Source of the DNA: Fenollaria massiliensis
GTDB lineage: Bacteria; Bacillota; Clostridia; Tissierellales; Peptoniphilaceae
Direction of reading: 5' to 3'
Assembly: GCF_000312505.2 (NCBI RefSeq)
Contig: NZ_HG326230.1
Coordinates: forward strand, 1-46,885
Length of the DNA: 46,885 nt
Shown: positions 1-8,252 of the stretch, piece by piece
Layout of the letters: every line of letters begins with the position of its first letter
Position numbering within the stretch: position 1 is the stretch's first letter
Translations under genes and position numbers: made by a program
The notes under the pieces: generated by a model
Database searches by the model: none
Seen by the model: the letters and a program-made list of their open reading frames with translations, nothing else
Told to the model about the DNA's origin: nothing

Positions 1-44
1 TTCTAATCCGTGTGCCGGGGGTTCGACTCCTCCTAGTCGCGCCA
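1..44 (+). tRNA. tRNA-Arg(TCT), 3' part only
   Basis: The window opens inside the anticodon loop: T33, anticodon TCT, then AA. The 3' half of the anticodon stem, the variable loop, a T arm with TTCGACT, the acceptor 3' strand and an encoded CCA follow. The 5' half lies outside the window. Confidence 0.85.
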
Positions 45-48
45 TTGT

Positions 49-125
49 TGGGATGTAGCCAAGTCGGTAAGGCACCAGACTTTGACTCTGGCATTCCGTA
101 GGTTCGAGTCCTACCATCCCAGCCA
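49..125 (+). tRNA. tRNA-Gln(TTG)
   Basis: A full cloverleaf: acceptor TGGGATG pairs with CATCCCA, D arm GCC/GGC, anticodon stem CCAGA/TCTGG around loop CTTTGAC (anticodon TTG), T loop TTCGAGT and encoded CCA. It starts four bases after the preceding tRNA. Confidence 0.95.
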
Positions 126-128
126 TGC

Positions 129-217
129 GGAGAGGTATCGAAGCGGTCATAACGAGGCGGTCTTGAAAACCGTTTGGGTGCAAGCCCACGTGGGTTCGAA
201 TCCCACTCTCTCCGCCA
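129..217 (+). tRNA. tRNA-Ser(TGA)
   Basis: A class II tRNA with a long variable arm. The acceptor GGAGAGG pairs with TCTCTCC, the anticodon loop is CTTGAAA (anticodon TGA), the T loop TTCGAAT, and CCA is encoded. Confidence 0.95.
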
Positions 218-263
218 TTTTTTTTATTTAAAATGGCTTATGCCGAATAATTTAATAAATATT

Positions 264-357
264 GGAGAAGTACTCAAGTGGCTGAAGAGGCTCCCCTGCT
301 AAGGGAGTAGGTCCTAATTTACGGGGCGCGAGGGTTCAAATCCCTCCTTCTCCGCCA
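264..357 (+). tRNA. tRNA-Ser(GCT)
   Basis: A class II tRNA. The acceptor GGAGAAG pairs with the 3' strand CTTCTCC, the anticodon stem CTCCC/GGGAG encloses CTGCTAA (anticodon GCT), and a long variable arm and encoded CCA are present. The 46 bases before it are A+T-rich and hold no other gene. Confidence 0.95.
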
Positions 358-363
358 CAATGT

Positions 364-440
364 GGACCTTTAGCTCAGTTGGTTAGAGCGTCCGGCTCAT
401 AACCGGCAGGTCCGGGGTTCGAGTCCCTGAAGGTCCACCA
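364..440 (+). tRNA. tRNA-Met(CAT)
   Basis: The acceptor GGACCTT pairs with AAGGTCC, the D arm is GCTC/GAGC, the anticodon loop CTCATAA gives CAT, the T loop is TTCGAGT and CCA is encoded. The acceptor starts with a paired G1 and lacks the run of three G-C pairs in the anticodon stem typical of initiators, so it is probably an elongator Met tRNA or a CAT tRNA modified to read Ile AUA. The sequence alone does not decide. Confidence 0.93.
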
Positions 441-444
441 ATTT

Positions 445-520
445 AGGGGTTTAGCTCAGCTGGTAGAGCAACGGTCTCCAAAACCGTGTGCCGAGGGTTC
501 GAAACCTTCAACCCCTGCCA
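445..520 (+). tRNA. tRNA-Trp(CCA)
   Basis: The acceptor AGGGGTT pairs with AACCCCT, the anticodon stem ACGGT/ACCGT encloses CTCCAAA (anticodon CCA), the T loop is TTCGAAA and CCA is encoded. It is the last gene of the first tRNA run and is followed at once by a terminator. Confidence 0.95.
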
Positions 521-547
521 TAAGCCTTTTATAGGCTTATTTTTTTA
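520..547 (+). terminator. rho-independent terminator of the tRNA run
   Basis: The stem ATAAGCC/GGCTTAT closes a 7-base loop and is followed by seven T. Its left arm begins on the final A of tRNA-Trp. Confidence 0.85.
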
Positions 548-596
548 GCTTTTTTTATAATTTACTATAAAAATTATTTAGAATGGATGTGTTTTC

Positions 597-1880
597 ATGA
601 AGGCGCACGCTTTTTTTGAAACAATTGAAGAAATATTATTAGAGTCTTTAAAAGATGAACTTGATTTAACACCTAAGCCTGGCTGTGTTGATGGAGATGA
701 CTGTGGTCCGCACTCAGACATGGATTATGATGTGTTTTTAAAAAGTATTTCATCTCTTAAAGGCTATTTTTTTGAGATAATGGAGGCATCAAATACAGAA
801 AAAAGTTTTTCTGATACTTTCAATGCGATTAGATCCATTGGCATAAAATATGAAAAGAAGATGTATGAGGCAAGTGGGGGAGTCAATACACATAAGGGTG
901 CAATATTCACTCTTGGTGTGATTGCTTCTGCTATTGGAAAAATTTATTATGATAACAAATACATTAGCATAAATCTAATTAGTGATTATGTTAAAAAATT
1001 GTGTGCGAATATTTTTGACGATTTTAATAAAAAAGAGATGCAGGACTCGAATGGTGCTCGTATTTATAAAAATAATGCTAAGCACTCTGGAATTAGATAT
1101 GAGGCGAAGCATGGCTTCATGACTGCTCTTGATGCTTATGATTTTTATAAAAACACGAAAGACTTCTTAAAGACTTATGTCTACATCATTTCAATTCTTG
1201 GTGATACGACAACTATTAATAGAGTAGGTGAATCTGGCCTTAATTTTTCTAAAGATTATGCAAAAAAAGTATTAAATAGTGATAATTTTGATTATGAAAT
1301 AAATCTTATGAATAAAGTTTACACTGAAAAAAACATTTCAACTGGCGGCTGCGCTGACACCATTGAGCTTGTTTACTTTTTTAAGCACATGGACGATTTT
1401 TTAGAAATCTATATGAATAATTTTTTAAATAACAAGGAAGATAGATGGAAAATTATTACAAAAGCTATTGAAGACTATAAAAAACCAATTATCACTCTTA
1501 ATTTAAATATAAAGGGAATGCATAAGGATAAGGTTGAGTTTGAGCCTATTTACAAGGCTGCGAAAATGTTTTTATCTAATTATAAATTGATTTATGAGGA
1601 TGAGGATAATTATTCAGCCATTTATCTAGCGAAAAATGATGGGGCTTATGAAAAGAAAAAATTTGTGAACTTAGAGGAAAAATATGATTTTATGCGCTTT
1701 GTTGATATTGATGTGATTGATACTAGTCTTAAACCTATATCGAGATCTGATCTTGGTCTTCATAAAAGGTCTTGTATTGTTTGCGGAGGCGATAGATTTA
1801 TTTGTATGCGTGAAGATAGGCATTCGCAAGAGGATTTCAACGCACGATTAGACAAAACTTTATTGAATCTTGACAAATAG
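597..1880 (+). CDS. CitG-CitX fusion: triphosphoribosyl-dephospho-CoA synthase with C-terminal CitX-like domain
   Basis: The N-terminal part (about residues 10-290) has CitG/MdcB hallmarks: TPKPG near residue 25, an HSDMD stretch near 39 and GVNTHKGA near 95. CitG makes the 2'-(5''-triphosphoribosyl)-3'-dephospho-CoA precursor of the citrate lyase prosthetic group. The C-terminal part (about 297-425) resembles CitX, which transfers that group to the acyl carrier subunit: NLNIKG, VDIDVID, SRSDLGL, then CIVC and the CxREDRHS ending typical of CitX. The first 20-40 residues of a normal CitX seem to be missing. The ribosome site is weak. No citrate lyase subunit (citDEF) or ligase gene lies in the window, so the partner must be elsewhere or absent. 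Confidence 0.85.
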   Translation: MKAHAFFETIEEILLESLKDELDLTPKPGCVDGDDCGPHSDMDYDVFLKSISSLKGYFFEIMEASNTEKSFSDTFNAIRSIGIKYEKKMYEASGGVNTHKGAIFTLGVIASAIGKIYYDNKYISINLISDYVKKLCANIFDDFNKKEMQDSNGARIYKNNAKHSGIRYEAKHGFMTALDAYDFYKNTKDFLKTYVYIISILGDTTTINRVGESGLNFSKDYAKKVLNSDNFDYEINLMNKVYTEKNISTGGCADTIELVYFFKHMDDFLEIYMNNFLNNKEDRWKIITKAIEDYKKPIITLNLNIKGMHKDKVEFEPIYKAAKMFLSNYKLIYEDEDNYSAIYLAKNDGAYEKKKFVNLEEKYDFMRFVDIDVIDTSLKPISRSDLGLHKRSCIVCGGDRFICMREDRHSQEDFNARLDKTLLNLDK

Positions 1881-1898
1881 GCTCATTTACTATATAAT
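1870..1898 (+). promoter_or_regulatory. consensus promoter of tadA
   Basis: A perfect -35 TTGACA and -10 TATAAT with a 17-bp spacer, overlapping the last codons and stop of the preceding gene. Expected transcription start is 1905-1906, which is the ATG of tadA. Confidence 0.85.
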
Positions 1899-1905
1899 AT
1901 TATCT

Positions 1906-2352
1906 ATGGAAAAAAGGTTTATGAACATGGCAATCAGAGAGGCAATCAAGGCTTACAAGTTAGGCGAGGTGCCTGTTGGTGCTGTAATTGTTAAGGATGG
2001 AGAAGTGATTTCTAAGGCCTTTAACGAGACCATCACCATGACTGATGCATCTAGTCATGCGGAGATTATTGCTATAAGAAGGGCATGTGAAAAGCTTGAA
2101 AACTACAGGCTCACAGGCTGCGATCTCTATGTAACGCTTGAGCCATGCATGATGTGCCTAGGAGCGATTTTGGAAGCGCGTATAAAAAATTTATACATTG
2201 GTCTACTTGATTATAAGAAGGGCGCTTGTATTAGCAAAATGCAGCTTCACAACTCATCTCTTAGCTATCACAAGTTAAATGTGTTTTATGAGGAGAGCAA
2301 AATTTACAAATTTCTTTTGCAAAACTTTTTCAAGACCTTAAGAAACAAATAG
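1906..2352 (+). CDS. tadA: tRNA(adenine34) deaminase TadA
   Basis: This 148-residue zinc deaminase converts A34 of tRNA-Arg(ACG) to inosine. The family signature is complete: HAE (His51, Glu53) and PCMMC (Cys81, Cys84), with the usual KLGEVPVGAVIV N-terminal strand. The ATG at 1906 gives the length and N terminus expected for TadA. It has no Shine-Dalgarno and coincides with the predicted transcription start, so the mRNA appears leaderless. A TTG 36 bases upstream would put the start inside the -35 box and is rejected. The stop codon abuts the first base of tRNA-Ser(CGA), so the tRNAs downstream are probably co-transcribed and cut from the same RNA. Confidence 0.95.
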   Translation: MEKRFMNMAIREAIKAYKLGEVPVGAVIVKDGEVISKAFNETITMTDASSHAEIIAIRRACEKLENYRLTGCDLYVTLEPCMMCLGAILEARIKNLYIGLLDYKKGACISKMQLHNSSLSYHKLNVFYEESKIYKFLLQNFFKTLRNK

Positions 2353-2442
2353 GGAGTGGTATCGAAGAGGTCATAACGGGGCGCACTCGAAATGCGTTAG
2401 GGGCCTTGCTCCACGTGGGTTCGAATCCCACCCACTCCGCCA
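2353..2442 (+). tRNA. tRNA-Ser(CGA)
   Basis: A class II tRNA. The acceptor GGAGTGG pairs with CCACTCC, the anticodon loop CTCGAAA gives CGA, and a long variable arm, T loop TTCGAAT and encoded CCA are present. Its first base directly follows the tadA stop codon. Confidence 0.95.
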
Positions 2443-2455
2443 ATATAATATATGT

Positions 2456-2532
2456 GCACTAGTAGCTCAGTTGGATAGAGCAGCGCCCTCCTAAGGCGTG
2501 TGCCGGGGGTTCGATTCCTCTCTAGTGCGCCA
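2456..2532 (+). tRNA. tRNA-Arg(CCT)
   Basis: The acceptor GCACTAG pairs with CTAGTGC, the D arm is GCTC/GAGC, the anticodon loop CTCCTAA gives CCT, the T loop is TTCGATT and CCA is encoded. A T-rich stretch without a hairpin follows, before the next gene's ribosome site. Confidence 0.95.
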
Positions 2533-2561
2533 TTTTATTTTTTTCACAAGGAGGTACTTTA

Positions 2562-3713
2562 GTGAACTTTAAGATAAAAAAGCTTGGCATCATCGCAAGT
2601 GTGGCATTTATAGCTCTTGCCATGACCATACTTTTTGTATATAAGAATTTTTTCTCGAGGGTAGAAGTTTTTTCTTCTGGTAAATCTTTGGGTGTATACG
2701 CAAGTGTACATAAATTTAATGAAGCTATTGATAATTATAAATCCAAATATGAAGATAGATATGGTGTATATCTTATAAAGGCAAAATATGAGTTTAATTC
2801 AAGTGATGAAGAGCTTAGAAACACTATATCTGAAGACGCTTTTGACATAGACGCTTATGCTATTTTAAAAAATGGTAGAAACATTTATGCACTTAAGAAT
2901 GAAGATTCTGCGAATGAGTTTTTGACAGATCTTGAAAACCATTACTATAGTGACAACACCGTGAGCGTAAAAATTAAGGACGATGTTGAAATAAAAAGAG
3001 AAAAGATGCCTCTAAGAGCTGTAATGACTGTAAAAGCAGCGCTTGAAGAGGTATTAGAGAACAATAAATTAAAGAATGAAAACGCTATAAATGTATTACT
3101 AACTAAGAAGGAAAATGTTGAAGAGGTCATCACTATGCCGGTTGAAAGCCAAGATGATCCATCTCTTTCAAGAGGTGAGACTGTTCTTTCAATGGATGGT
3201 GAGGACGGACTTAAAACTGTTAAGAGCATTTCTTATTACGAAAACGACGAGCTTATAAGCAAGGTAGTTTTAGAGGAGAATGTTAAGAAAAAGGCTGCTC
3301 CGAAGCTTGTTCTTGTTGGAACTAGAAAGGCTTTGGCTGATGGAAGCTTCATAAAACCTACCAGAGGTGGCTACTCATCAGGATTTGGTAGAAGATGGGG
3401 CAGAATGCACCAAGGCGTTGACATAGACGCTGATTATGGAGACGATGTTTTCTCAGCTGATGGCGGCGTTGTAAGCTTTGCTGGAACTTTAGGTACTTAC
3501 GGTAACCTTATCGAGATAGACCACCAAAACGGCTACAAGACTAGATATGCTCACCTAAGCAGTATAAATGTTTCCAAGGGAGACACTTTAACTAAGGGTG
3601 AGTTTATAGGCAAGGTTGGCGCGACTGGTAGAGTAACTGGTCCGCATCTACATTTTGAAGTTATTGTCAATGGCAAGGCTCAAGACCCAATGAATTACTT
3701 AAGAGGCAATTAA
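2562..3713 (+). CDS. membrane-anchored M23 metallopeptidase with G5 domain
   Basis: A predicted peptidoglycan endopeptidase acting outside the membrane. An uncleaved signal-anchor helix spans about residues 8-27. A helical and charged middle region follows. A G5-like domain (about 185-258, ending in LVLVGTR) is a cell-wall/N-acetylglucosamine-binding type. The M23 (LytM) domain covers about 265-383 with the zinc ligands His283 and Asp287 (HQGVD) and the HLHFE motif (His362, His364). The GTG start is set by AAGGAGG seven bases upstream. The next gene begins one base after the stop, so the two are probably one operon. Confidence 0.9.
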   Translation: MNFKIKKLGIIASVAFIALAMTILFVYKNFFSRVEVFSSGKSLGVYASVHKFNEAIDNYKSKYEDRYGVYLIKAKYEFNSSDEELRNTISEDAFDIDAYAILKNGRNIYALKNEDSANEFLTDLENHYYSDNTVSVKIKDDVEIKREKMPLRAVMTVKAALEEVLENNKLKNENAINVLLTKKENVEEVITMPVESQDDPSLSRGETVLSMDGEDGLKTVKSISYYENDELISKVVLEENVKKKAAPKLVLVGTRKALADGSFIKPTRGGYSSGFGRRWGRMHQGVDIDADYGDDVFSADGGVVSFAGTLGTYGNLIEIDHQNGYKTRYAHLSSINVSKGDTLTKGEFIGKVGATGRVTGPHLHFEVIVNGKAQDPMNYLRGN

Positions 3714-3714
3714 A

Positions 3715-4995
3715 ATGAAGAAATTTCTATTATTAGCACTTGTTCTTTTAATGAGCCTAAGTTTATTTTCATGCACAAAGAAGATAGAATACAACGAAGC
3801 AAAGGACATAGCTCATAAGTATATGGAAGCACTTAGAAGTGCTGATGGTGACGTGCTTTTCGAAGCGGCTAAGCTAAAAAATCAAAAGCAAATTGAAAGA
3901 GAAGCTTTTCAAAGATCTTTAACTCAAACTCTTAAAAAGATAGGTGAGTTCAAAGAGGGCAAGGACGAAAAATTTGATTATATTGAAAACACTTATGTAT
4001 TATCGAGTGAAGATAAATTTACTTATAGGATGACTACATCCATTATAGAGCTTAACAAGTCAGGCGGCTTAAATAACGCATACTTTATGCTTAAGGAGCC
4101 AATTTGTGAAGATAATGACATTTTCAAAGAAGAAAGTTTTGTTTTGGACAATGATGGAGCGAAGATGTATGGCGCTCTTACCATTCCAAAGGATTTTACT
4201 TCTAAGAAGGTAGTTTTTATGATGCAAGGATCTGGTCCACAAGATATGGACGAAACAGTTGGTCTAAACGGCAACAAGCCATTTAGAGACCTTGCTCATG
4301 GCCTTGCAAAGCTGGGTGTAGCAACACTTAGAATTGACAAGAGATATGTAAATAACGCGCCAAAGGAATACACTGTTGATGAAGAAGTTTTATCAGACGC
4401 AAAACTTGCTATAGAAGAGCTTAAGAAAGACTCTAGATTTGATGATGTTTATGTACTTGGTCACTCACTTGGAGCGATGCTTGCACCAAGAGTAGCCAAA
4501 GAAGAGGGTTTGAATAAAGTAGCCATGCTTTCTGCATCGACTATGAAGTTTACTGACATAATTTATACGCAGCAAATGGAGTATCTTGACTCAGGCGAAG
4601 TAAGCAGCTCAGTTGCTGATTTTCAAAAGAAAGAGATCACTAAGATAAAAGAGCAAATCGATGCGATGACAGAAAAGACTAAAGGTAACTTCTTTAGTAT
4701 GCCTGCTTCTTATGTTTATTCAGTTAATCAAGTGAGTACAGTAGATGACATAAAAACATCAAACTTTGACGTATTTATAGCACACGGCTCAAAGGACTTC
4801 CAAGTGAAGAAAGATGAGCTTGATAAGTTTGAAAAAGCCTTGAATGGTAGAGAGCATGTTATATACAAGCTATACGAGGGACTTAATCATCTTATGATGC
4901 CAGAGGATTCAGATGAGCTTTCAGTAGAAATATATGACAAAGAAAATCACCTAAGTCAAGACGTAATCAATGATTTAGCAGAATTTTTTAAATAA
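3715..4995 (+). CDS. alpha/beta-hydrolase lipoprotein with DUF3887-like N-terminal domain
   Basis: The signal peptide ends in LFSC, with lipid-modified Cys20. Residues about 25-100 look like a DUF3887-type domain. The rest is an alpha/beta hydrolase: oxyanion-hole motif QGSGPQDMDET, nucleophile elbow GHSLG (Ser251), acid Asp361 (HGSKD) and His392 (GLNHLMM). The family contains esterases and acyl-peptidase-like enzymes and the substrate cannot be read from sequence. It is translationally close to the M23 peptidase and may act on envelope components. A terminator follows. Confidence 0.85.
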   Translation: MKKFLLLALVLLMSLSLFSCTKKIEYNEAKDIAHKYMEALRSADGDVLFEAAKLKNQKQIEREAFQRSLTQTLKKIGEFKEGKDEKFDYIENTYVLSSEDKFTYRMTTSIIELNKSGGLNNAYFMLKEPICEDNDIFKEESFVLDNDGAKMYGALTIPKDFTSKKVVFMMQGSGPQDMDETVGLNGNKPFRDLAHGLAKLGVATLRIDKRYVNNAPKEYTVDEEVLSDAKLAIEELKKDSRFDDVYVLGHSLGAMLAPRVAKEEGLNKVAMLSASTMKFTDIIYTQQMEYLDSGEVSSSVADFQKKEITKIKEQIDAMTEKTKGNFFSMPASYVYSVNQVSTVDDIKTSNFDVFIAHGSKDFQVKKDELDKFEKALNGREHVIYKLYEGLNHLMMPEDSDELSVEIYDKENHLSQDVINDLAEFFK

Positions 4996-5003
4996 GATAT
5001 AAG

Positions 5004-5028
5004 AGCGAATAGAGATATTCGCTTTTTT
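5004..5028 (+). terminator. rho-independent terminator
   Basis: Stem AGCGAATA/TATTCGCT with a GAGA loop and a run of T. It ends the M23-hydrolase operon, although the next small gene starts only 14 bases further on. Confidence 0.85.
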
Positions 5029-5041
5029 AAACGGAGGAAAA

Positions 5042-5215
5042 ATGTTAAAAGCGATTGCATTTACATTAATATTCTTAGGAACATCCTTGCAGCTTCCTAG
5101 CAAGATAGCGTCATATAAGAAAGAAAGAAACGCAGAAAATTTATTAGAGATGCTTGCGTATATACTAATTCCGATAGGATCGTTTTTACTAGCGTTTGGA
5201 TATTTTTTTGGATAA
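5042..5215 (+). CDS. small two-helix membrane protein
   Basis: A 57-residue ORF with a good ribosome site (CGGAGG eight bases before ATG). It encodes two hydrophobic segments (about residues 4-18 and 38-56) joined by a basic loop with SKIASYKKERN. I do not recognise the family. It lies just after a terminator and 78 bases before a lipoprotein gene. The coding call rests on the ribosome site and the clean amphipathic layout. Confidence 0.6.
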   Translation: MLKAIAFTLIFLGTSLQLPSKIASYKKERNAENLLEMLAYILIPIGSFLLAFGYFFG

Positions 5216-5293
5216 TTATATAAAAAAATAAAATTGTTATTTAGCTATGAAAAAATTAGCTTTATATAAAATATTTATAAATAGGAGGAATTT

Positions 5294-6964
5294 ATGAAAT
5301 TCAAAAGACTAATGGCCCTAATTCTTGCATTAGCATTATTTGCATCATTCGCAATTGGCTGCTCAAAGCCGGCTGATGATGCAGGAAAAGCTAATGAAGA
5401 AGAAAAAGTAGCCGAAGAAACAAAAGATGATGAGACTAAAGAAGAGCCTCAAGAGGCTGAAGAAGCCGAAGAAGATGACGGCCCTGTACAAGAAGGAGGC
5501 ACTTTAACAATTGGATTGTTTGGAGAACCACAACAATACTGCCCACTAGTAAATTATTTAAGCGTAATTGAAAATAATATCGCTCCAAATGTATTTAATG
5601 GACTTGTAAAACTTAATTTAAAGAAAGAAATAATTCCAGACCTTGCTGAAAGCTATGAGTATAAAGACGATGGCAAGACTATAGTTTTCCACTTGCATGA
5701 CAATGTAAAGTGGCACGACGGAGTGGATTTTTCCGCTGAAGACGTAAAGTGGTCATATGATGCTTATAGTAATAATAAAAATTATAGTGATTATTTATTT
5801 AATCTTGATTCTGTGAATGTTATCGATAAGAATACTGTTGCATTCAAACTTAAACAAGCAGATGCAGCCTTTATAGCAAATACGGCTGATCTTATGATGT
5901 ATGTTTTGCCTAAGCATATATATGGCGGTAATAATATTGTAAATAATCCTGCAAATAAGGCGCCTATAGGCACTGGCCCTTTTAAATTTGTCGAACAAAA
6001 AGCTGGTGAGTCAGTTACACTTGAAAAAAATCCAGTTTACTTTGGCAAGGGTCCTTATCTAGATAAATTAGTATTTAAAATTTATGATGGTCTAGATCCA
6101 CAATTCAAAGCCTTGACAAACGATGAAATTGATTATGGTGGAGTTTCATATAATGATGTTGATAAGCTTGCCAATAATGATAAGTACAAATTTGTATCTT
6201 ATCTTGTCCCAAAAATTGAAGGGATAGAATTTAATGTTAAAAGCGGAAAGTTTGCAGACTCTAAGCTAAGAGAAGCGGTTTTATATGGACTAGACAGAAA
6301 AGCAATTTGCGATAAAGTTCACAAAGACAGAGGCTCAGCTTCAGATTACTTTATCTCACCTATTTATGAGTGGGCGCTTAATGACGATGCAAAGATGCCT
6401 GAAAGAGACGTAGAAAAAGCTAAAAAACTTATAGAAGAAGCTGGCTTTACTATGAATAGTGATGGATATTATTTTGAAACAAGCTATCTTACAAATACAA
6501 AAGCTGAATATGACGACTTATATAAAGTGCTTGTTGAACAATTTAAAGAAATTGGCATTAAGTTAAATCGTGATGAGGTAGAGTATTCAGATTATATATC
6601 AAAAATTCATGATAAGAAAGATTTTGAAATAACCGTTATAAATTTCTACAATGGAGCTGATATCTCATCAATAAGCGAGGTATTTCAATCATATTCATCA
6701 ATTAACTTTGGAGCTTACTCAAATGAAGAGATGGATAAAGAACTTAATCTTGGTAGAATTGCATATAAGATAGAAGATAGAGCACCTCACTATAAGAAGG
6801 TTCAAGAAATTGCAAGAAAAGATTTACCAGTTATATTCTTGTGGAATTTTGGATATAAAACACCAGTTAAGAAATATATTAAAAATATGCCTTTTGATAA
6901 AGTTAAAGACGAAGTTACTTGGGGAGAATACACTCTAACTTGGATAGACAAAAGCAAGAAATAA
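5294..6964 (+). CDS. family 5 extracellular solute-binding lipoprotein (peptide/nickel type)
   Basis: The signal peptide ends in AIGC (Cys23), followed by a very acidic linker rich in Glu to about residue 70. A full-length SBP_bac_5 fold follows: GGTLTIG, a PNVFNGL region, the DLAESYEYKDDGKTIVFHLHDNVKWHDG-type core, then SAEDVKWSYDA and PIGTGPFKF. These proteins capture oligopeptides, nickel-chelates or heme outside the cell for DppBCDF/NikABCDE-type importers. No permease or ATPase gene is adjacent, so it must be an orphan receptor. The ribosome site is AGGAGG. The upstream region holds two TTAGCT elements. Confidence 0.9.
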   Translation: MKFKRLMALILALALFASFAIGCSKPADDAGKANEEEKVAEETKDDETKEEPQEAEEAEEDDGPVQEGGTLTIGLFGEPQQYCPLVNYLSVIENNIAPNVFNGLVKLNLKKEIIPDLAESYEYKDDGKTIVFHLHDNVKWHDGVDFSAEDVKWSYDAYSNNKNYSDYLFNLDSVNVIDKNTVAFKLKQADAAFIANTADLMMYVLPKHIYGGNNIVNNPANKAPIGTGPFKFVEQKAGESVTLEKNPVYFGKGPYLDKLVFKIYDGLDPQFKALTNDEIDYGGVSYNDVDKLANNDKYKFVSYLVPKIEGIEFNVKSGKFADSKLREAVLYGLDRKAICDKVHKDRGSASDYFISPIYEWALNDDAKMPERDVEKAKKLIEEAGFTMNSDGYYFETSYLTNTKAEYDDLYKVLVEQFKEIGIKLNRDEVEYSDYISKIHDKKDFEITVINFYNGADISSISEVFQSYSSINFGAYSNEEMDKELNLGRIAYKIEDRAPHYKKVQEIARKDLPVIFLWNFGYKTPVKKYIKNMPFDKVKDEVTWGEYTLTWIDKSKK

Positions 6965-6990
6965 TGTTTTAACTTAATAAACACTAAATT

Positions 6991-7024
6991 AGCGTAAGAA
7001 GCAATTTGCTTTTTACGCTTTTTC
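6991..7024 (+). terminator. rho-independent terminator
   Basis: The stem AGCGTAA/TTACGCT with an inner GAAGCA/TTGCTT extension is followed by TTTTT. Confidence 0.85.
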
Positions 7025-7068
7025 TTATCTATTAATAGCTTTTGGGTATATATAATTCAGGTGATTAT

Positions 7069-8196
7069 ATGAAAAATATCAATGACAATATCAATTTAGC
7101 AGATGAATTATACGATAAAATCGAGAGGGAACTTGGCAAGCTTAAGAAGGTGAAGATACTTGTGCTAGGCAAGACTGGTGCAGGTAAGTCGACCCTTATC
7201 AATGCCTTGTTTCGTGAGGATATACTAAAGACTGGCGTTGGCTATCCTATGACAAAAAACATTGTCAAGGTAGAGAAGGACGGTGTGCCTCTTACTTTAT
7301 ATGACACGCGTGGACTTGAGCTGGACAATGACTCGCGCCTTGAAGTATACAAGGAAGTCGCAAATTTCGCCCGTGAAATGCAAATGAAGGGTGATGACGA
7401 AAAACTGAGTCTCATATACTTTTGCATAAATGCCCAAGGACTTAGGATAGAGAAGGAAGAGGAAGAGCTCATAAGAACGCTTAGTAAAGAGAATAAAGTC
7501 ATCATAGTGCTTACAAAATTCTTCTCTGAAGAAGCCAAAGATTTTTACTCTTTTATTAAAGATATGAATATGGGTGAGTTTGCCATAGCTCCAGTACTTG
7601 CGAAGAACCTTAAGATCAACCGTGATAATATTATTTTGGCACATGGACTTGAGGACCTTGTTAAAATGAGTATGGATGCGCTTGAAGAGGAGTACCAAAT
7701 ATCTTTTAACAATGCCCAACATGCAGATTTAAAGCTAAAAGCAGAAAAGGCACGCAGTTGGGCGAAAAAATACATTGCCTCAAGCTTTGGAGTTGGCTTC
7801 GTTCCAATACCATTCTCCGATGCATCGGTGCTGGTACCCATGGAGCTAACCATGCTTGCTCATATCACAGCCATCTTTGGAGTGCCGGTGAATAAAAAGA
7901 GGCTCGCTTCATTAGTCGCAGGTCTCGGCGGAACTATGGGCGCGACCTATCTTGGACGCTTCATAGTAAGTAACGCACTAAAATTCTTTCCAGGTGCAGG
8001 AACCGTTGTCGCAGGTCTCATAAGCGGCACAACCGCTTCAGCCATCATGGCTTCACTTGCCTTTGCCTACATAGAAGTACTTACAGTTCTTCTTAAAAAA
8101 GCAAAGACGGGTGACGACATAGATGACAAAGAATTAGAAGAACTATTAAAGAAGCTATACAAAGATAATTTAAAGAATCACAAAAAGCTTAAATAA
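7069..8196 (+). CDS. GTPase with C-terminal DUF697-like membrane domain
   Basis: The N-terminal G domain has P-loop GKTGAGKS (residues 34-41) and DTRGLE as G3, while the G4 motif reads LTKFF instead of [NT]KxD. The C-terminal half (about 225-345) is hydrophobic and Gly/Ala-rich, as in YcjF/DUF697 proteins: GVGFVPIPFSDA and PGAGTVVAGL. Such proteins are peripheral or membrane-inserted GTPases of unclear role. I chose the ATG at 7069, preceded by AGGTGA. An in-frame TTG 27 bases upstream sits beside a TATAAT box and is a less likely start. The gene faces a minus-strand gene and shares its terminator. Confidence 0.8.
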   Translation: MKNINDNINLADELYDKIERELGKLKKVKILVLGKTGAGKSTLINALFREDILKTGVGYPMTKNIVKVEKDGVPLTLYDTRGLELDNDSRLEVYKEVANFAREMQMKGDDEKLSLIYFCINAQGLRIEKEEEELIRTLSKENKVIIVLTKFFSEEAKDFYSFIKDMNMGEFAIAPVLAKNLKINRDNIILAHGLEDLVKMSMDALEEEYQISFNNAQHADLKLKAEKARSWAKKYIASSFGVGFVPIPFSDASVLVPMELTMLAHITAIFGVPVNKKRLASLVAGLGGTMGATYLGRFIVSNALKFFPGAGTVVAGLISGTTASAIMASLAFAYIEVLTVLLKKAKTGDDIDDKELEELLKKLYKDNLKNHKKLK

Positions 8197-8199
8197 ATT

Positions 8200-8236
8200 A
8201 AGACCTTAAGAGTTAATTCTCCTAAGGTCTTTTACT
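8200..8236. terminator. bidirectional terminator between convergent genes
   Basis: A long stem AAGACCTTA/TAAGGTCTT with inner GAG/CTC pairs, followed by T on the plus strand and an A-rich left flank that gives T on the minus strand. It can serve both convergent genes. Confidence 0.8.
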
Positions 8237-8252
8237 TTGCTTATAAAACTAA

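Noticed and set aside
1870-1905. TTG start giving a 12-residue N-terminal extension of TadA
   Set aside because: It begins inside a perfect -35 box and lies upstream of the predicted transcription start; the extension is not part of the TadA fold.
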